In this document: in pieces, positions 30,055 to 41,930 of the stretch
Layout of the letters: each line of letters begins with the position of its first letter
How positions within the stretch are numbered: the first letter of the stretch is position 1
Assembly (NCBI RefSeq): GCF_018873765.1
Contig: NC_057925.1
Coordinates: 15,573,568-15,637,567 of the forward strand
Direction: 5' to 3'
Source of the DNA: Telopea speciosissima
Lineage: Eukaryota; Streptophyta; Magnoliopsida; Proteales; Proteaceae
DNA length: 64,000 bases
Position numbers and translations under genes: made by a program
The notes under the pieces: generated by a model
The model's input: only the letters and a program-made list of their open reading frames with translations
What the model was told of the DNA's origin: nothing
Database searches by the model: none

Positions 30055-31630
30055 CATACAACCCACCATTCCCTATTGCCCATCGCCGCACACGTGGGCC
30101 TGCCCCTGCACCTAGCTTCATAGCCCTAGGGGCTTTCGAGGCATTTCTTCAAACACCTATTGGGTTATATAAAGCTCTGCATTTGGAGCCCTTAAAAGTT
30201 TAGAAAAAATTCCCCCAAGAAGCTCTCGGTGCTCTTCTTTCAAACCCAACTTTGAGCACCCCCATACAATTCTCCAGTAATTTTTACTTGGTTTGCAAGT
30301 TTGGACATTTGGAGTAATTTTTTTGAGTTGCGACTCGGCAGACCCTATCAACGGATTCCAGCAATCCAGACATGCACACACTGAGCCAAGACGTTCCCAG
30401 CATTGAGGCTAAATTCACATTTTTTCCATTTGTTTTTGTATTTATTTTATATTTTTCTTTCAGTGGGTGTCAAAATAGTTTTTTATTAAAAATTCCTTGT
30501 AAAAAATAGTCAAAGGTTTTGATGAATCTTGGGAAAGTATACATGATTGCTCATGATACTTTTGATGGTTTTTGAAAAAACAAACGTCAAATCCTCTTTG
30601 AAAAGACATATTTACCCTCAAGGGCATTTCAATAATTTACAAAAAAGGCTCAAGAACCCAAAGTTGGTTTGTTTTTTTGGGTGGATATGATAGAGAATGT
30701 TTCAATATATAGAAGTAGGTTTTGGTTTGGTGACAAATTCCTCAAAAAATTAGCCAAAATGATTTTACCATTTTACCTCCCAAAGGATATTTTGGTCGTT
30801 TGCATTTAAAATATAAAAAAAATAAAAAAATTCCCCAAAACATATATGTTATGTATTTCACGATTTTATCACATTTTTGGTTGAATCTCCCTCTAATTAC
30901 ATCTTTAGACCATGTTTTGAATGTTTCTCCTTCCCTGTAGAATACATTTGTCATGTTGAACAGTGATGGCCATTGAGAGGGAGTAGGTGAATCAGTGGAT
31001 TCTAAAAAGTTTTCCTTCAACAGATTTACTTCCCAATTCACTTGTTGATGTCCCTGGCACTCATCACAACTCCTGGAACTATCCTCCCAAATGCACAGTC
31101 ACACAATCTCACACTGTTTGGCAACTCTGACTTGGGCACACTCAACCATAGTCACAAACACTACTACCAAAGGGCTGATGATCACAATGTTGTCAAGAGC
31201 TGATACACACACTAAGCAACTATCACTCAAGTACACAACCTCAAACACTCAAACTGGAGATCCTCATTGTTGGCATACATACACATACATAATCGTGTGA
31301 CACACCTTTCCTCTCAACCACAGGCGGACATACAATTCCTTTGGCAAGGTCTACCTGGTGTGCACCCCCATCCTGCAGAATCACTCCAAATATACATGCA
31401 TGCATCCACAACATAGAATATAAGTTCTTCGATAGATTGCCTACATGCACAGACTAGTGCCCAATAAGGCTCAACATATACTCATCTCTATTTTCTCAGC
31501 ATAGAACTTAGAGGCTGCACTCACGACAGATTCACGAAAATAATACTACCGGTGTCCAACATCCACTGATCGAACACCCCAACAAGTACGTAGTCAAGTT
31601 TGGGCTTATACATATATCCTACAATGAAAC
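30055..31630. other. Intergenic, no gene supported
   Basis: Mixed AT-rich sequence with short ORFs. I find no terminal repeats, exon-like frames or RNA genes. Confidence 0.4.
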
Positions 31631-31866
31631 CTCATGTAGCATAGGTCTATGGCAATATAACCTAGCTAACGCATGCAATGAAAATACAGAATCAGACAAA
31701 ACAGACTACAAGTATAGAGAAACTCACAACATGCTCTGCCTTTGATCTCCATGTAGCATAGGTCTATGACAATATAACTTAGCTAACACATGCAATGAAA
31801 ATACAGAATCAGATAAAACAGGCTACTAAGTATAGAGAAACTCACAACATGCTCTGCCTCGATCTC
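31631..31866. repeat. Tandem duplication, 120-bp unit
   Basis: Two copies begin catgtagcataggtctatg (31632 and 31752) and end ctcacaacatgctctgcct. They differ at only a few bases, so the duplication is fairly recent. Confidence 0.92.
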
Positions 31867-32036
31867 TGACTTCTAGAGATGGAATCTGACAACTTTGGTA
31901 ACTCTTGGAATCTTTAACTTTGGTGATGCTTTTTTTATTCTACACAAAACAAAAAGAAGTATCAACAACTAGAAACTTAACAAGTTTATCTCTAGTGGCT
32001 AGACCTCCCAATAAACATCCTGATCTTTATCCCCTC

Positions 32037-32186
32037 CAGTTCCCTGCCTGGGCCAGTCCCCAGTCCCCATAACAAGGGGGGGCAATGACCACCCTATCCC
32101 TTCCCAAACACTCTGCTCGGGTGGGGTCCCACCCCCCCCTTTATTAGACAGACTGGGGAACTGGGCCGGGCAGGGAACTAGAGCAG
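32037..32186. mobile_element. GC-rich MITE with ~20-bp TIR
   Basis: The ends agttccctgcctgggccagt and actgggccgggcagggaact are inverted repeats with two mismatches. The inside has runs of C and G. No target duplication was confirmed. Confidence 0.65.
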
Positions 32187-32842
32187 ATAATTTTTCATAA
32201 CCGTCCTCCAAAAGAACTCCTTGAATTGAGGGTGTAGTTTTAGTTTCCACGCAAATTTCCAAATTATTTTGCCTACGTTGATGGTACATACTACCCATTT
32301 CATTTTTAGTTAGGATCTTCACAACCATATGAAAATTCAACATACTAGTTTGAGATAGAGGGCAAGTCCGATCTCCATCACACAAATTACAATCAGTAGG
32401 AATTTTACAGATAGCCTTCGCAATATAAGAAGTAAAAAGATAATACACCAATCCAACATTCCAATGAACTCCAAACATTAATTCATTCACAGAACAGAAT
32501 CTGATACAAAAAATGATAACTATGTGGAATTATAAAGTTCCTTAACCCAGGCACCCATGGGTAGTTTTGTAAAACCAAACAAAAAAATTTATTTTTTTGT
32601 TAACTGGAACAAACAATGAATGAAAAGTTTTGTAAGAAAAAACCTGATTTTGTGTAATCCAGAAATTTGACTATTTATTAACCACTTATTTAGAGATAAA
32701 ACACAAAACAAAAGACACAACTTAACAACCAGCTTCACTGAGTTCACTAAACTCAGTTTCCCAACACTCATCAAACCAAACCAAACCAAAAACACACAAA
32801 CATATTATTGTTTTCAGTTCCACACTTCCACGCCTTCAGAGT

Positions 32843-33310
32843 TCAGCCAGAGATCTCAATAGCCTTAACCTCAGGCTTCTTCACTTCTTCCTTGGGGACA
32901 GTAACCGTCAGCACACCATTTTCCATGTTGGCCTTCACCTGATCCACCTTTGCATTCTCCGGCAACCTAAACCGGCGGAGGAACTTGCCGCTGCTGCGTT
33001 CCACACGGTGCCACTTATCAGTCTTCTCTTCCTTTTCTTTGCTCCTCTCTCCACTGATCTGAAGAACCCTTCCTTCCTCCACGTCCACCTTCACTTCTTC
33101 CTTCTTGAGCCCTGGAAGATCAGCCTTGAAAATGTGAGCTTCAGGGGTCTCTTTCCAATCGATACGAGTGTTAACGAAGGCTTCGGTTTCGCTAGTGATC
33201 TGAGAGCGAGTGGCGAAGGGGAAGTCCAAGAATGGATCCCATATGTCAAGAGAGAATGGGTCGAACACAGTGGTTCTTCGACCACCCAAGATGTTTGGAA
33301 CCAGAGACAT
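32843..33310 (-). CDS. Cytosolic class I small heat-shock protein, copy 1
   Basis: This is an intact intronless frame of 155 residues, the usual size for 17-18 kDa class I sHSPs. These are ATP-independent holdases that form oligomers and keep heat-denatured proteins soluble in the cytosol. The N-terminal arm is [12 protein letters not shown] followed by [12 protein letters not shown]. The alpha-crystallin domain spans about residues 48-140 (ending [11 protein letters not shown]), with the beta-strand [10 protein letters not shown]. The tail KAIEISG has the I-x-I motif that docks into neighbouring dimers. The start ATG at 33310 matches the family N-terminus. The promoter has heat-shock elements and a TATA box. 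It is outside the 38.6/56.8-kb duplicated block and is the most divergent of the three copies. Confidence 0.96.
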   Translation of the reverse strand: MSLVPNILGGRRTTVFDPFSLDIWDPFLDFPFATRSQITSETEAFVNTRIDWKETPEAHIFKADLPGLKKEEVKVDVEEGRVLQISGERSKEKEEKTDKWHRVERSSGKFLRRFRLPENAKVDQVKANMENGVLTVTVPKEEVKKPEVKAIEISG

Positions 33311-33450
33311 CTTAATTTCCTTTTTCTATGAAGAACTGAGAAAAGATGGAAGCAAAAGATACAGAGAATTAATGAAAGAAGAAAACCAGGAACTGATTAC
33401 AGGAAAGGCAATTGTGTTATGTGAATGGAGAGTGGAGAGGATAAGAGTTG

Positions 33451-33525
33451 TATTTATAGGGAAACAGAAGCATTGTCTAGAGTGTTTGAGGTTGGTTTGA
33501 GGGAGTTCCTGATGTTTCCAGATGG
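33451..33525 (-). promoter_or_regulatory. Heat-shock element array and TATA box, sHSP copy 1
   Basis: TATAAATA on the minus strand lies at 33451-33458, about 145 bp before the ATG. At 33505-33525 the + strand reads TTC-nn-GAT-nn-TTC-nn-GAT with exact 5-bp steps, the layout bound by heat-shock factor trimers. Confidence 0.8.
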
Positions 33526-33837
33526 GTAGAATAGATTGGGGAACACTGTTCTGCTTAAATATATAATTCATGAAAATGATGATGAGTTGGAAGATTAAAT
33601 GGGTCCACGCATGCTTAGATTATAATATAATATTATATGAGATAAAATAACATGATTGCTAAAGCAATAGGGCTAATTTTTTATTGCTAAAGCGATAGGA
33701 CTAATATTAATTAAGAATTAACCAGTGATATTGTTCCCCTACTCATCCAGTTCCTTCTAGTATTTGTCATTATCAAATTATATTTGCAGAAGAATCAAGA
33801 AAGGGTAAATGAAAAGGAGGGGGTGCATGGGTGGGAA

Positions 33838-33884
33838 GGGATGAAAATGAGAAAATGAGAAAATGAGAAAATGAGAAAATGAAA
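33838..33884. repeat. Minisatellite of 9-bp unit (atgagaaaa)
   Basis: About five head-to-tail copies of atgagaaaa. Confidence 0.9.
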
Positions 33885-34282
33885 CCAGACGTTATCATCA
33901 TATTACTATATGTGGGACCTAGTGTTTTTTTTTTATATTTTTTTGTTGAATAATATTTCCGATAAAGGAATCAACTCATTCTAATTATTGGAGATTTTCA
34001 TCTCATCCTCTCAATAAGTCGAGTGCATTGTCCAGTGCACCACATTTAAGAATCTAACAGTAAAAACATGGGCAATGATATCTTTTTATTCTTTAAAGTG
34101 TTGAATGAACGGTTGAATTTTTTTGTGTGGTGCAGTTGAGTGGATAAATGTTTAACTATTAGATAATCAAGATATCAGTTTTCACAAATTTTCAATTTTT
34201 CAAAAAAAAAAAATCTATTTATTGACTATTTAATGAAATCAACCTGAAATTGAAATCAAAATCACACCAAATCAACCCTTAA

Positions 34283-34512
34283 GTTCTAATGAATGTTAGT
34301 TGGGTAGATTGGTGAGATGACCTGAGTTGAGGAGTGAGGACTGAAGGTTCATGAACCTTCTTTCCTTCTATATTGACACAATAAATGAATAAAAAAAAAT
34401 TCTAATGAATGTTAGTTGGGTAGATTGGTGAGATGACCTGAGTTGAGGAGTGAGGACTGAAGGTTCATGAACCTTCTTTCCTTCTATATTGACACAATAA
34501 ATGAATAAAAAA
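34283..34512. repeat. Tandem duplication, ~117-bp unit
   Basis: Two almost identical copies start ttctaatgaatgttag and end aataaatgaataaaaaaaa. A further partial tail (aataaatgaataaaaa) follows at about 34540. Confidence 0.92.
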
Positions 34513-36473
34513 AAATCTTATTTCTCTTATACATTGTTATAATAAATGAATAAAAAAACTCTCATTTTCATATTCACTCTATCTCTTTTTCGTCAATTGC
34601 TTGGGCTGAGATACCTTGGCCCTAAGGGCGGGTCAATTGGTCAAGAGCTGGAAATTTCTGATCATAATCAAGGCCGAATCGGGTTGAGCTAGGATTAATG
34701 CCTTGGGATGAACCTGGCCCAGCCTAGCCTGACCCTGTCTGCTTCTTCTCAGCCTAGCCTAGCCCTTGTATCTCTCTTCCCCCTCCCGTAGACCCTTTTT
34801 TTTTTTGTAGTGTCAATCAGGGTCAATTCAAACTGACCCTAAGAATGGTTGAAGGTTGGATTTTTCAGGCTCTGATTTAGGGGCAGGCCAGGCCTAGTCC
34901 CAACTAAGGGGACCTAGGGTTGACCTAGGGTTTTAAAAAGCTCAACCCAACCCAACCTGTGGCAGCTATAAGACCTTAGAAATTTTTTTTGTTGTCTTCA
35001 ATATTAACCACTTTTTTTCTTCTCATCTATGAAGCAAGTAGGCAACCATAGTCTTTGTCTCTCCTCATTTGCAGAAGTAGAAGAAGGAAGATATTAAAAA
35101 AAAAGGACAAGAGATCACTGTCTGATTGTATAGCCCCTACACCAGAGCGGGGGCAATGAGAGCGCATGCAAGAACATCTGTCTAGATGTAATTTTTTATT
35201 TCATTGGGGGTTGAACAGTAATTTCATGCGCTTCTATGTTTAGACATAGGAACCCCATGACCAGGTAGCATTCTTTTCCCCTTAAAAAATAAGAAAAAAA
35301 AATATAATTTATCTTATTCAGAAGGTTTTGAAAAGGATAAATCGAATCGAAAAACTTGATCTCCCAATTAAATAAATAATTTAAGTCGTCTTTAGTCACA
35401 ATAATTGTGGCCAATTTTTTTCTGAAATAAACAAATTCTCCTAAATCTAGCGCTAAATCTCCCAACATCTTAGTATCCTTTCTTCTCATCAATCCTAGAT
35501 GATCCAAAAGTCCAATAGAAAAACGGCAAATCCAAGGTAAAACCAGTGATGGATCTAGAATCTAGTGTAAGGTGCATGTAATTAATGCAATTGTATGGGT
35601 GATTTCTTTATATATTTTTGCTTTGTTTTTGTTTTTGGTTTTTTTTTTTTTTTTTTTTTTTTTTGGGGGGGGGGGGTGTAACTAGGAATATCATTAATGC
35701 TATAAGAAAACAAGGTACAAATGTACAATGGATTATTATCCTCTTCAATTTCAAAAGCTTAGTAGTACGACAGTGCCAGGTGGAGATGCTGACATATGAT
35801 AGTTCAGACATCAAAGCAATGCCATGTATCCGAGCTATTATGTGTCAGCATCTCTACCTAACACTACCACGGTGTCGACCTCTAAGAATTTGAAGAGAAT
35901 AATTTTCCATGTACAACACCTTTTTTTTTTTTTTTGTTGGTAATAGTGTATCAATCAAGAGAAGAAAAACCTTTGCCAACATAAAAAGCTAAAAACCATC
36001 AAAATGAAATGCAAAAGTAATCAAATCATTAATCATCAAATACTTACAATTGCTCTTTTCCACCAAAATAAAAATCATGTGAAATATGGTCCCTACTATA
36101 AAGCAACTATCTTTTCTTCTACCCAGTTTTTTGTTATCTTGTGAATCACTTTTGAGGTTAAAAGAGTCATTTGATATGAGATAACAAACGATTAATAATG
36201 AAGATCGAATATAGTAGTAAAATAACATTGATTTTCTCATACCAAGAAACCAACTCGGTGCCACAGCACCGTACTATCATTGCAAGTCGGTTGCCTCTTT
36301 TAGGTCATCCTCCCTTTAACTCCTAGGGGGCCACTAAACAACATAATATTTCAGCAAAGTGTGATGCAATTTCAAAGCCGAAAGGTAAGGAATACTCTGG
36401 AAAAGACAAGAACCTAATGAGGATGGATAATCTCTTTGTTATTTTTTACAATTCTTTACAATTTTTTAATCGT
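34513..36473. other. Intergenic, no gene supported
   Basis: Contains a T-run followed by a G-run at 35640-35676 (also seen at 59905-59930). 35140-35290 contains words like those of the 61.3-kb region ('caatgagagcgca', 'aggaaccccatgac'), so it is probably a diverged MITE relative. Confidence 0.4.
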
Positions 36474-36482
36474 TTGTTTAGA

Positions 36483-36672
36483 TGATCCTGATCCTCTACT
36501 GCCGAGCTGCCCGATAGGACCTTATTATCAAGAAATAGTAAGGCATTAAATTACCATTTTACCCCTATTCGAAAGCCTTGCCCGAGTGGGTGGTAAGATA
36601 GTTATTTATCGCCTTATTGTGTCTTAACAGTAGGGTCCTGCCAAGCAGCTCAATAGTAAAGAATCCAAATTA
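36483..36672. mobile_element. MITE of the 'GATCCTCTACTGCCGAGCTGCC' family, 190 bp
   Basis: TIRs of about 30 bp (tcctctactgccgagctgcc and its imperfect complement at the right end) are flanked by a perfect 9-bp target duplication, ttgtttaga (36474-36482 and 36673-36681). The 9-bp size fits a Mutator-type origin. Relatives occur at 40209-40378 and inside 58058-58426. Confidence 0.85.
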
Positions 36673-36682
36673 TTGTTTAGAG

Positions 36683-37463
36683 GGGTTTATGGGGTGGAAG
36701 AGTTGTGGGATTAGTGAGAGGTGGTCTCATGTGTTTTGAAAAGTAAAGAGTTGATGGATTACTGTGCATTCCATGGTTGTAAAGTCAAGAGGTAGAAAAA
36801 TTATGCGATTTGCAATGTCATGTCAGTAAACAATGGTAATGATTATGTTCCCTCCATTATCTCAACATTTCCACTCCCTTCAAACAAACAACATGAGGTA
36901 GGATTGTTGCAATGTCATGTCAATATTTTACCACAAATTTCCCACCCCTTGCAAACTATTCTACTAAACAAACAGGACCTTACGGGGGATTGTTCTCATA
37001 GAGATACTGACCGGAGAGAGTCTAATTGTTTTTTTAAAGGACCATGACGACCATGAGGAGGATCTTTCTTTTCACCTCCACTTCAAGCCCTTTCTCTGCA
37101 GCAGCAGCCCTATGGGTTTGGGATGAATGGTTTCGAGAGGAAGAAGACGAATAGTCCATAGCCTTCTCCTTAGGCTTGGAATGAAAACCAGTAACATTGT
37201 CGCAAGAAGGAATATCAAACACCATTGTGGTCTCAGACAGCTGGAGGAGGGAAGGGCCATGCACATGGTGGGGGAGCGGGAGGAGATGGAGAGCTGGACA
37301 GGGAGAGGGAGGTGGACGGGGGAATACTATTATCCCTATTTTACTCCTTTGATAGTGTTTCTCGATAGGATTCTCTAGGAATTAAATTTATAAATTGTGT
37401 CCTTCTTTGATCTGATTCACTGTAAATCATGTGTTGCCTAAGAATGCCCTTTTATTATATTTA
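36683..37463. other. Intergenic, no gene supported
   Basis: Short ORFs on both strands near 37034-37378 overlap each other and have no domain. Nothing else is visible. Confidence 0.35.
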
Positions 37464-37543
37464 AGGGTTGATGATCTCTGTCCTGCAGCGCAGCCTACGC
37501 CTATACACATGGACTGAGTATTCAGGGGGGTAGGATGATCATT

Positions 37544-38516
37544 AATGATTTTTCTTGTGCCACTTGGTGGAAATTTTCTTGAAAACTCAATCTTCATCTC
37601 AAATTTAAATTTTTTTATTTGGCGTATATTAAATGCAGGGATTCCGATTAAGGATACTATTTGAAATGGACTCAGGTCAACTTCACTTTTACTCTCTGTG
37701 GCATTTGTAATGAGACACTCTGACATATCTTCCTCTCTTGTGATTGGGTTAAACATATCTGGGCAGCTGGTCCTTTGGGTCTGAGGACAGAATTCATTTA
37801 ATCCCCATCTCTGAGACATTTATGTATTTCTACTCTCTTAAGCCGCAAGCTTGATAAGCTCTCTCTCATTTAGTTTTTTTTTTTTCTGTTTTTATCATCA
37901 CCTACTATTTTATTTGGGATTTTAGAAACTATTGTGTCTTTAATTCCGTTAAGCCTAATCCTCCTGTTTTTTAATTTGGATGTAATATCAACTACTGATG
38001 TGGCTATTTCTAATCTCTCTAGGCTTGATTTACCTATTCTAGACTTCCTTGTTTTGTTATGCGCAGGGTCTGATTCTGGAGACATAGGTTATTTTGGATG
38101 GGCATTTGGCATTTTGCTATATGACAAATTCATTTTGTTGACTACAGGACAGATTAAAAATAATCATGAATTGGAACCGGAGTTAACTGCAATCCTCACC
38201 GGTTTAGCCTGTGCTGCCTTGAGAGGTTTGAAGCTGAAAGAAATTTGGTGTTCCAACACGGCACTACCTGGACTTCTTCCAACTCCATCCCATTCTCCTT
38301 GGTCTTTTGAAGTATTAAAATATTTCTTGCAAATTTTGGATGGAGCCAAAGATGTTTCTTTCAAGCATTTGACAAACTCTACCTTATTAACTTGGCTAAT
38401 ATCATTAGCTAAATATACTACCCGGACTAATGTACCTTGTGTCTTTGAACATTGTTAAGAATTTGCCATCTCCTTAATATATAAGTATCTCTGTGTTGAT
38501 CAAAAAAAAAAAAAAA
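37544..38516 (+). mobile_element. 5'-truncated LINE (L1-type), with poly(A) tail
   Basis: The insert ends in a 15-bp A run (38502-38516). It is flanked by an 11-bp direct repeat, ggatgatcatt (37533-37543) and gggtgatcatt (38517-38527), one mismatch. These are signs of target-primed reverse transcription. Only the 3' end of the LINE is present (973 bp), the common outcome of incomplete copying. Confidence 0.88.
37670..38458 (+). pseudogene. LINE ORF2 C-terminus: zf-RVT relic and RNase H-like domain
   Basis: About 37680-37790 reads as a decayed zf-RVT finger (LCGICNETL, then HIFLSCDWVKHIW) with at least one in-frame stop. 37934-38458 is an open frame of 174 codons. Its GYFGWAFGILL and ELEPELTAILTGLACAA stretches look like the RNase H domain found at the end of plant LINE ORF2, and it finishes SLAKYTTRTNVPCVFEHC as such ORFs do. 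The catalytic start of the RNase H domain is degraded. It is not expected to function. Confidence 0.75.
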
Positions 38517-38665
38517 GGGTGATCATTTTGCCCACGCTCATGTGTCTGAGACCTCTGGGCTCAACCTGCGCCCCAGAACATTTGGCCTATATTTAAATTG
38601 CAAGAAAAATGTATATAGAGTTTCACATTGAATAACATTTTATTTACTTGGAGCATATTTTTTAA

Positions 38666-38801
38666 GGGGTGCCGTTCTCTATGCCACAACGTAAGCTACG
38701 CCCAGGCACATAGGGGTGAGCACAATGGCCACCCTACCCCTGCACAGGTTGCCCATGTGCCTGGGCACAGCCTGCGCTGCGGCACAAAGAACATTCTCCC
38801 C
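38666..38801. mobile_element. MITE of the 17.4-kb family, 136 bp
   Basis: TIRs of about 45 bp start ggggtgccgttctctatgcc and end ggcacaaagaacattctcccc-like. The family word is the 'cagcgcagcctg' type. It is absent at the matching place in block B. The target duplication is unclear. Confidence 0.75.
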
Positions 38802-39209
38802 AACTTGAAATGGGTTTCAAAAATTAAATGTATTTAACAATGTGTCCGAAATGACAAGTGGTGACTTGTGAGATTAAAAAGTTGCCTTGCTTATCAGTTT
38901 GATTGTGGAGATGCATTTGATGATATAAACCAATAATCATAACTTATTGACAGAGAGATCCCAGGGGTGGAGGGGGAGGAGAAAGAAAAAAAGGAAAAGT
39001 ATGCACCTTTTACTGGAAATATAGAAAGGATCCATGGCCATTGATGAGCCACTTATTTACAGCGCGTACACGCGAAACAAAGACAAACACAGACACAAAC
39101 GAAGCAGAATACGAAGAAGCCCAACAACCTATTAAAACCAAATTATTATAATCACCAAACAAACCCAGTTTCTCATCAAAAGCAGATCACGAATTAAAAA
39201 ACTAACTCC

Positions 39210-39680
39210 TCAGCCAGAGATATCAATGGCCTTGACCTCAGGCTTCTTCACTTCCTCCTTAGGAACAGTCACAGTGAGCACACCATTTTCCATTGCTGCC
39301 TTCACCTGATCCACCTTTGCATTTTCAGGTAACCTAAACCTCCTTAAAAATTTGCCACTGCTACGCTCGATCCGGTGCCACTTGTCGTTCTTCTGTTCTT
39401 TTTCTTTGTTCCTCTCGCCACTGATCTGCAACACCCTACCTTCCTCAACTTCCACCTTCACTTCTTCCTTCTTGAGCCCTGGAAGGTCAGCCTTAAAGAT
39501 ATGAGCTTCAGGTGTCTCTTTCCAATCGATTCGGGTGTTGACAAAAGCCGTTGTTTCGCTTGTGAGTTGAGGACGAGAAATGGAGGAAGGGAAGTCCAAG
39601 AATGGATCACATATGTCCAGAGAGAATGGGTCGAACACATTGCTTCTTCTACCACCAAAGATGCTTGGAATTAGCGACAT
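39210..39680 (-). CDS. Cytosolic class I small heat-shock protein, copy 2
   Basis: An intact 156-residue frame. I place the start at 39680, giving [12 protein letters not shown] as in the family, although the frame stays open upstream. The alpha-crystallin domain and the C-terminal KAIDISG (I-x-I) are present, so the chaperone role is as for copy 1. One oddity: the conserved N-terminal DIWDPF reads DICDPF, a Trp-to-Cys change at a highly conserved aromatic position. Copy 3 at 58.7 kb keeps the Trp and is otherwise almost the same. The gene has TATA and heat-shock elements upstream and belongs to duplicated block A. Confidence 0.95.
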   Translation of the reverse strand: MSLIPSIFGGRRSNVFDPFSLDICDPFLDFPSSISRPQLTSETTAFVNTRIDWKETPEAHIFKADLPGLKKEEVKVEVEEGRVLQISGERNKEKEQKNDKWHRIERSSGKFLRRFRLPENAKVDQVKAAMENGVLTVTVPKEEVKKPEVKAIDISG

Positions 39681-39799
39681 TTTGGGTTTTCTAAAGAACA
39701 GATAAATGAAAGACGAAAAGGAAGACTGAATTGAAAATTGAGAAATGAATACAATAGAGATCAACTACTTTGTTTCTGTGCTTTGTGGGGGTGGATGAG

Positions 39800-39995
39800 A
39801 TGTGTATATATAGAGAGAGGGAGGCTCTGGTTCTCTGTTTCGGGTGTTCGTGATGGTTCCAGAGAGAGTAAAGGGTTATGAGGTTAATTATATTAAATTA
39901 GCTATTGGTTGGGTTGGGCATGGCTACACATGAGGAAGGTCGTAGAATGTTTGATTGAAAGCTCGGGAATTGGAATGACCCAGAAATTTCAAGAG
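39800..39995 (-). promoter_or_regulatory. TATA box and heat-shock elements, sHSP copy 2
   Basis: tatatata-type TATA lies at about 39804-39811. At 39846-39865 the + strand reads TTC-nn-GAT-nn-TTC-nn-GAG in 5-bp steps, about 40 bp beyond the TATA. A second element, GAAatTTCaaGA, lies at 39983-39994. All are conserved in block B. Confidence 0.8.
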
Positions 39996-40186
39996 AACCC
40001 TAGAAAGACTTGTCTATTTTGCAATTCACACTACTTTCCATCCAACGATTTATATTTCATAAGGGCTATTTGGGAACGTGGTTCGACAACGAGACAGGAG
40101 TCCGGCTAAGAGTGGCCTGGTGCATAACTCCAAGTTCATTGGTTCTCAATGATTAAGTTGGGCACATGGAATGGACTCGGCTCCTG

Positions 40187-40516
40187 TCAATCCGGGCAGC
40201 TGGGTTGCCAATCCAGATCCTCTATTGTCGAGCTGCCCGGCAGGACCGTGCAGTCCAGACACAGTAAGGCATGCAGTGACCGCCTTGCCCGAGTGGGAGT
40301 AAGGCGATCATTGAGTGCCTCACTGTGTCTCGGCTTCACTGTCCTGCCGAGCAGCTCGACAGTAGAGGATCCCGATCCCTGGGTTGCACGTGCAGCGCCA
40401 GAGATGAGGCGACTTGCATTTACCACCTTATCCCTACCCGAGCGCCTTGCCCAAATAGGGGTAAGACGGTCAATGCGCACCGCCTCACACATGCAGCCCA
40501 GCTGCCCGGATTGACA
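40187..40516. mobile_element. Outer MITE holding a nested MITE
   Basis: The ends gtcaatccgggcagctggg and cccagctgcccggattgac are perfect inverted repeats. The element was later hit by the 170-bp MITE at 40209-40378. Words ggcacatggaat and ggcacatagaat lie further out on each side and may mark an older target duplication. The insert is absent from block B. Confidence 0.75.
40209..40378. mobile_element. Nested 170-bp MITE, 9-bp target duplication
   Basis: TIRs share gatcctctattgtcgagctg and its near-complement. Perfect 9-bp duplication ctgggttgc (40200-40208 and 40379-40387). Same family as 36483-36672. Confidence 0.9.
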
Positions 40517-40737
40517 AAATCTTTTTGGCACATAGAATACCATGGGTATTAATGATCCCGTTAAATATACTGTAATCATTACCAATTTATAATACAATCT
40601 CCTTATTCTCCAAAAAAGAAAATATCTTCTACTCTTGGTTGAACTTCGAGTTCCTTTAAGTTTTGGGCTCTTCGGCCTTTGACGGGGAGCTAAAGCTTTT
40701 TTTTTTTTGGAGAGGGGGGGGAAGAAGTAATTTTCTA

Positions 40738-40860
40738 TAAGGGATAAGGCAGCACTCCCATGTGTCTCTCTCTCCTCCTCAAAATAAGGGGCAAATGTAT
40801 CTTTTCATATGGGGAGGAGAGAGATAGACTCATGGGAATGTTAGCATAGGCCACACTCCT
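40738..40860. repeat. Inverted-repeat unit 'CTCCCATG...CTCTCTCCTCC'
   Basis: Arms cactcccatgtgtctctctc and gagagatagactcatgggaa pair around a centre 'ggggcaaatgtatc'. Further copies lie at about 59945-60045 (block B partner) and 61472-61600. It is probably a MITE family. Confidence 0.6.
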
Positions 40861-40981
40861 GATAGAGTTTTTTTTTTTTTTTTTTAAATGTAAAATAAAC
40901 ACTATATAAAGCAAAAAGGAAATTAATAACATTGTCCCTAAAAACTAGACAGATTCTATTAGTTCGGGCTCAACAAGTTTA

Positions 40982-41616
40982 GGGTGTTTTTGGTTGCATA
41001 AATCCAAAGGTGGTAATTTCGTGGAATCGTGATTCTCAATTATTAAAACTGTTTGATTGTGTAATGCTACAAAATTAAGAGAACCACCTGATTCCACTTT
41101 TTGTACTAAAGTTGCTTCATTTCTGAGTTCATCTTAAGAGGCGAACTCACATCTGGATCATCTGATTCCATAGTACATTTAAATATCATGATTCAACCTG
41201 GAAGTAATATTTTTAACAAAATATTTTTAATAATTAATATTTTATTAAAAATAAATTGCTAATATTTAATTAAATAAAACACTAATAGTTAACAAAATAA
41301 ATATCTTATATTTAATAAATAAAATACCATTTTTAAGTTAAATATTTTGCTTATATATTTTTAAATAAAACATTAATAATAAATTAAATAAAAACTACTA
41401 TTTAATTAAAATTTGATATTTAATTTTAAAAAACTAATATTTTATCAACTGACAAAATTAGGATAACCAAATAGATTTTCAAGAAGATTCACGTCACAAA
41501 ATCATAATAACCAAATAGTTTATTTTCCAGAATAACGAATCCACAGATGGTAATTCTGTGGATAACCATCCAAAATCAATACAGGCTCCAACAGATTTAC
41601 ACAACCAAACACACCC
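40982..41616. mobile_element. PIF/Harbinger-like MITE, 635 bp
   Basis: The ends gggtgtttttggttgcat and tgtgtaaatc-type complement (cacaaccaaacacaccc) form a TIR of the GGGNNTGTTTGGTT kind. It is flanked by TTA on both sides (40979-40981 and 41617-41619), the usual 3-bp target. The inside is strongly AT-rich. Block B has the uninterrupted site (ggcttaagttgttt at about 60180), which confirms an insertion. Confidence 0.88.
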
Positions 41617-41930
41617 TTAAGTTGTTTGCTAGGAAGACCCTATCACGAGATTGTTTAAAATAACATATAAGGAAAGAGAACGCTATCTGGTCCTGTGCGG
41701 CACGTGGATCTTGCGCATAGACACAGGCCATGCCTTAAAGGATTTTCGTCTTTCCATGGGGACACGACGATCATTTCTCACAACCCTGTGTCTAGGCGCA
41801 AGAATCGCACGTTACACTCGACTATGTTCTTTTCCTCTAACATATATTAGAAAAACATGGAAAGTTCTGATATCACATAAGATTGAAAAGAGTTCCCATG
41901 ACCAATCCTTAACTGTTCTCATCTAACAGT

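Larger units (their letters stand above)
37464..38585. mobile_element. MITE (17.4-kb family) split by a LINE
   Basis: The left part, with ctgcagcgcagcctacgcc at about 37483, and the right part, with caacctgcgccccagaacat at about 38563, are the two ends of one element like 17388-17502. They are separated by the LINE at 37544-38516. Confidence 0.65.
38588..41925 (+). repeat. Segmental duplication, block A (contains sHSP copy 2)
   Basis: This block matches 56795-60755 in the same orientation in long stretches: the flanks at 38590-38665, the region downstream of the sHSP gene, the gene, its promoter, and 39930-41925 beyond it. Differences are mainly transposon insertions private to one block. 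Here these are the MITE at 38666, the 40.1-40.6 kb insert and the PIF-like MITE at 40982. Confidence 0.88.

Noticed and set aside
33008..33331. Plus-strand ORFs over the sHSP genes (also 39375-39674 and 58899-59198)
   Set aside because: They are antisense shadows of conserved coding sequence; the same shadow appears in all copies.
35608..35893. ORFs around the T/G run at 35.64 kb
   Set aside because: The translation is dominated by homopolymers (K or F/G runs) with no domain.
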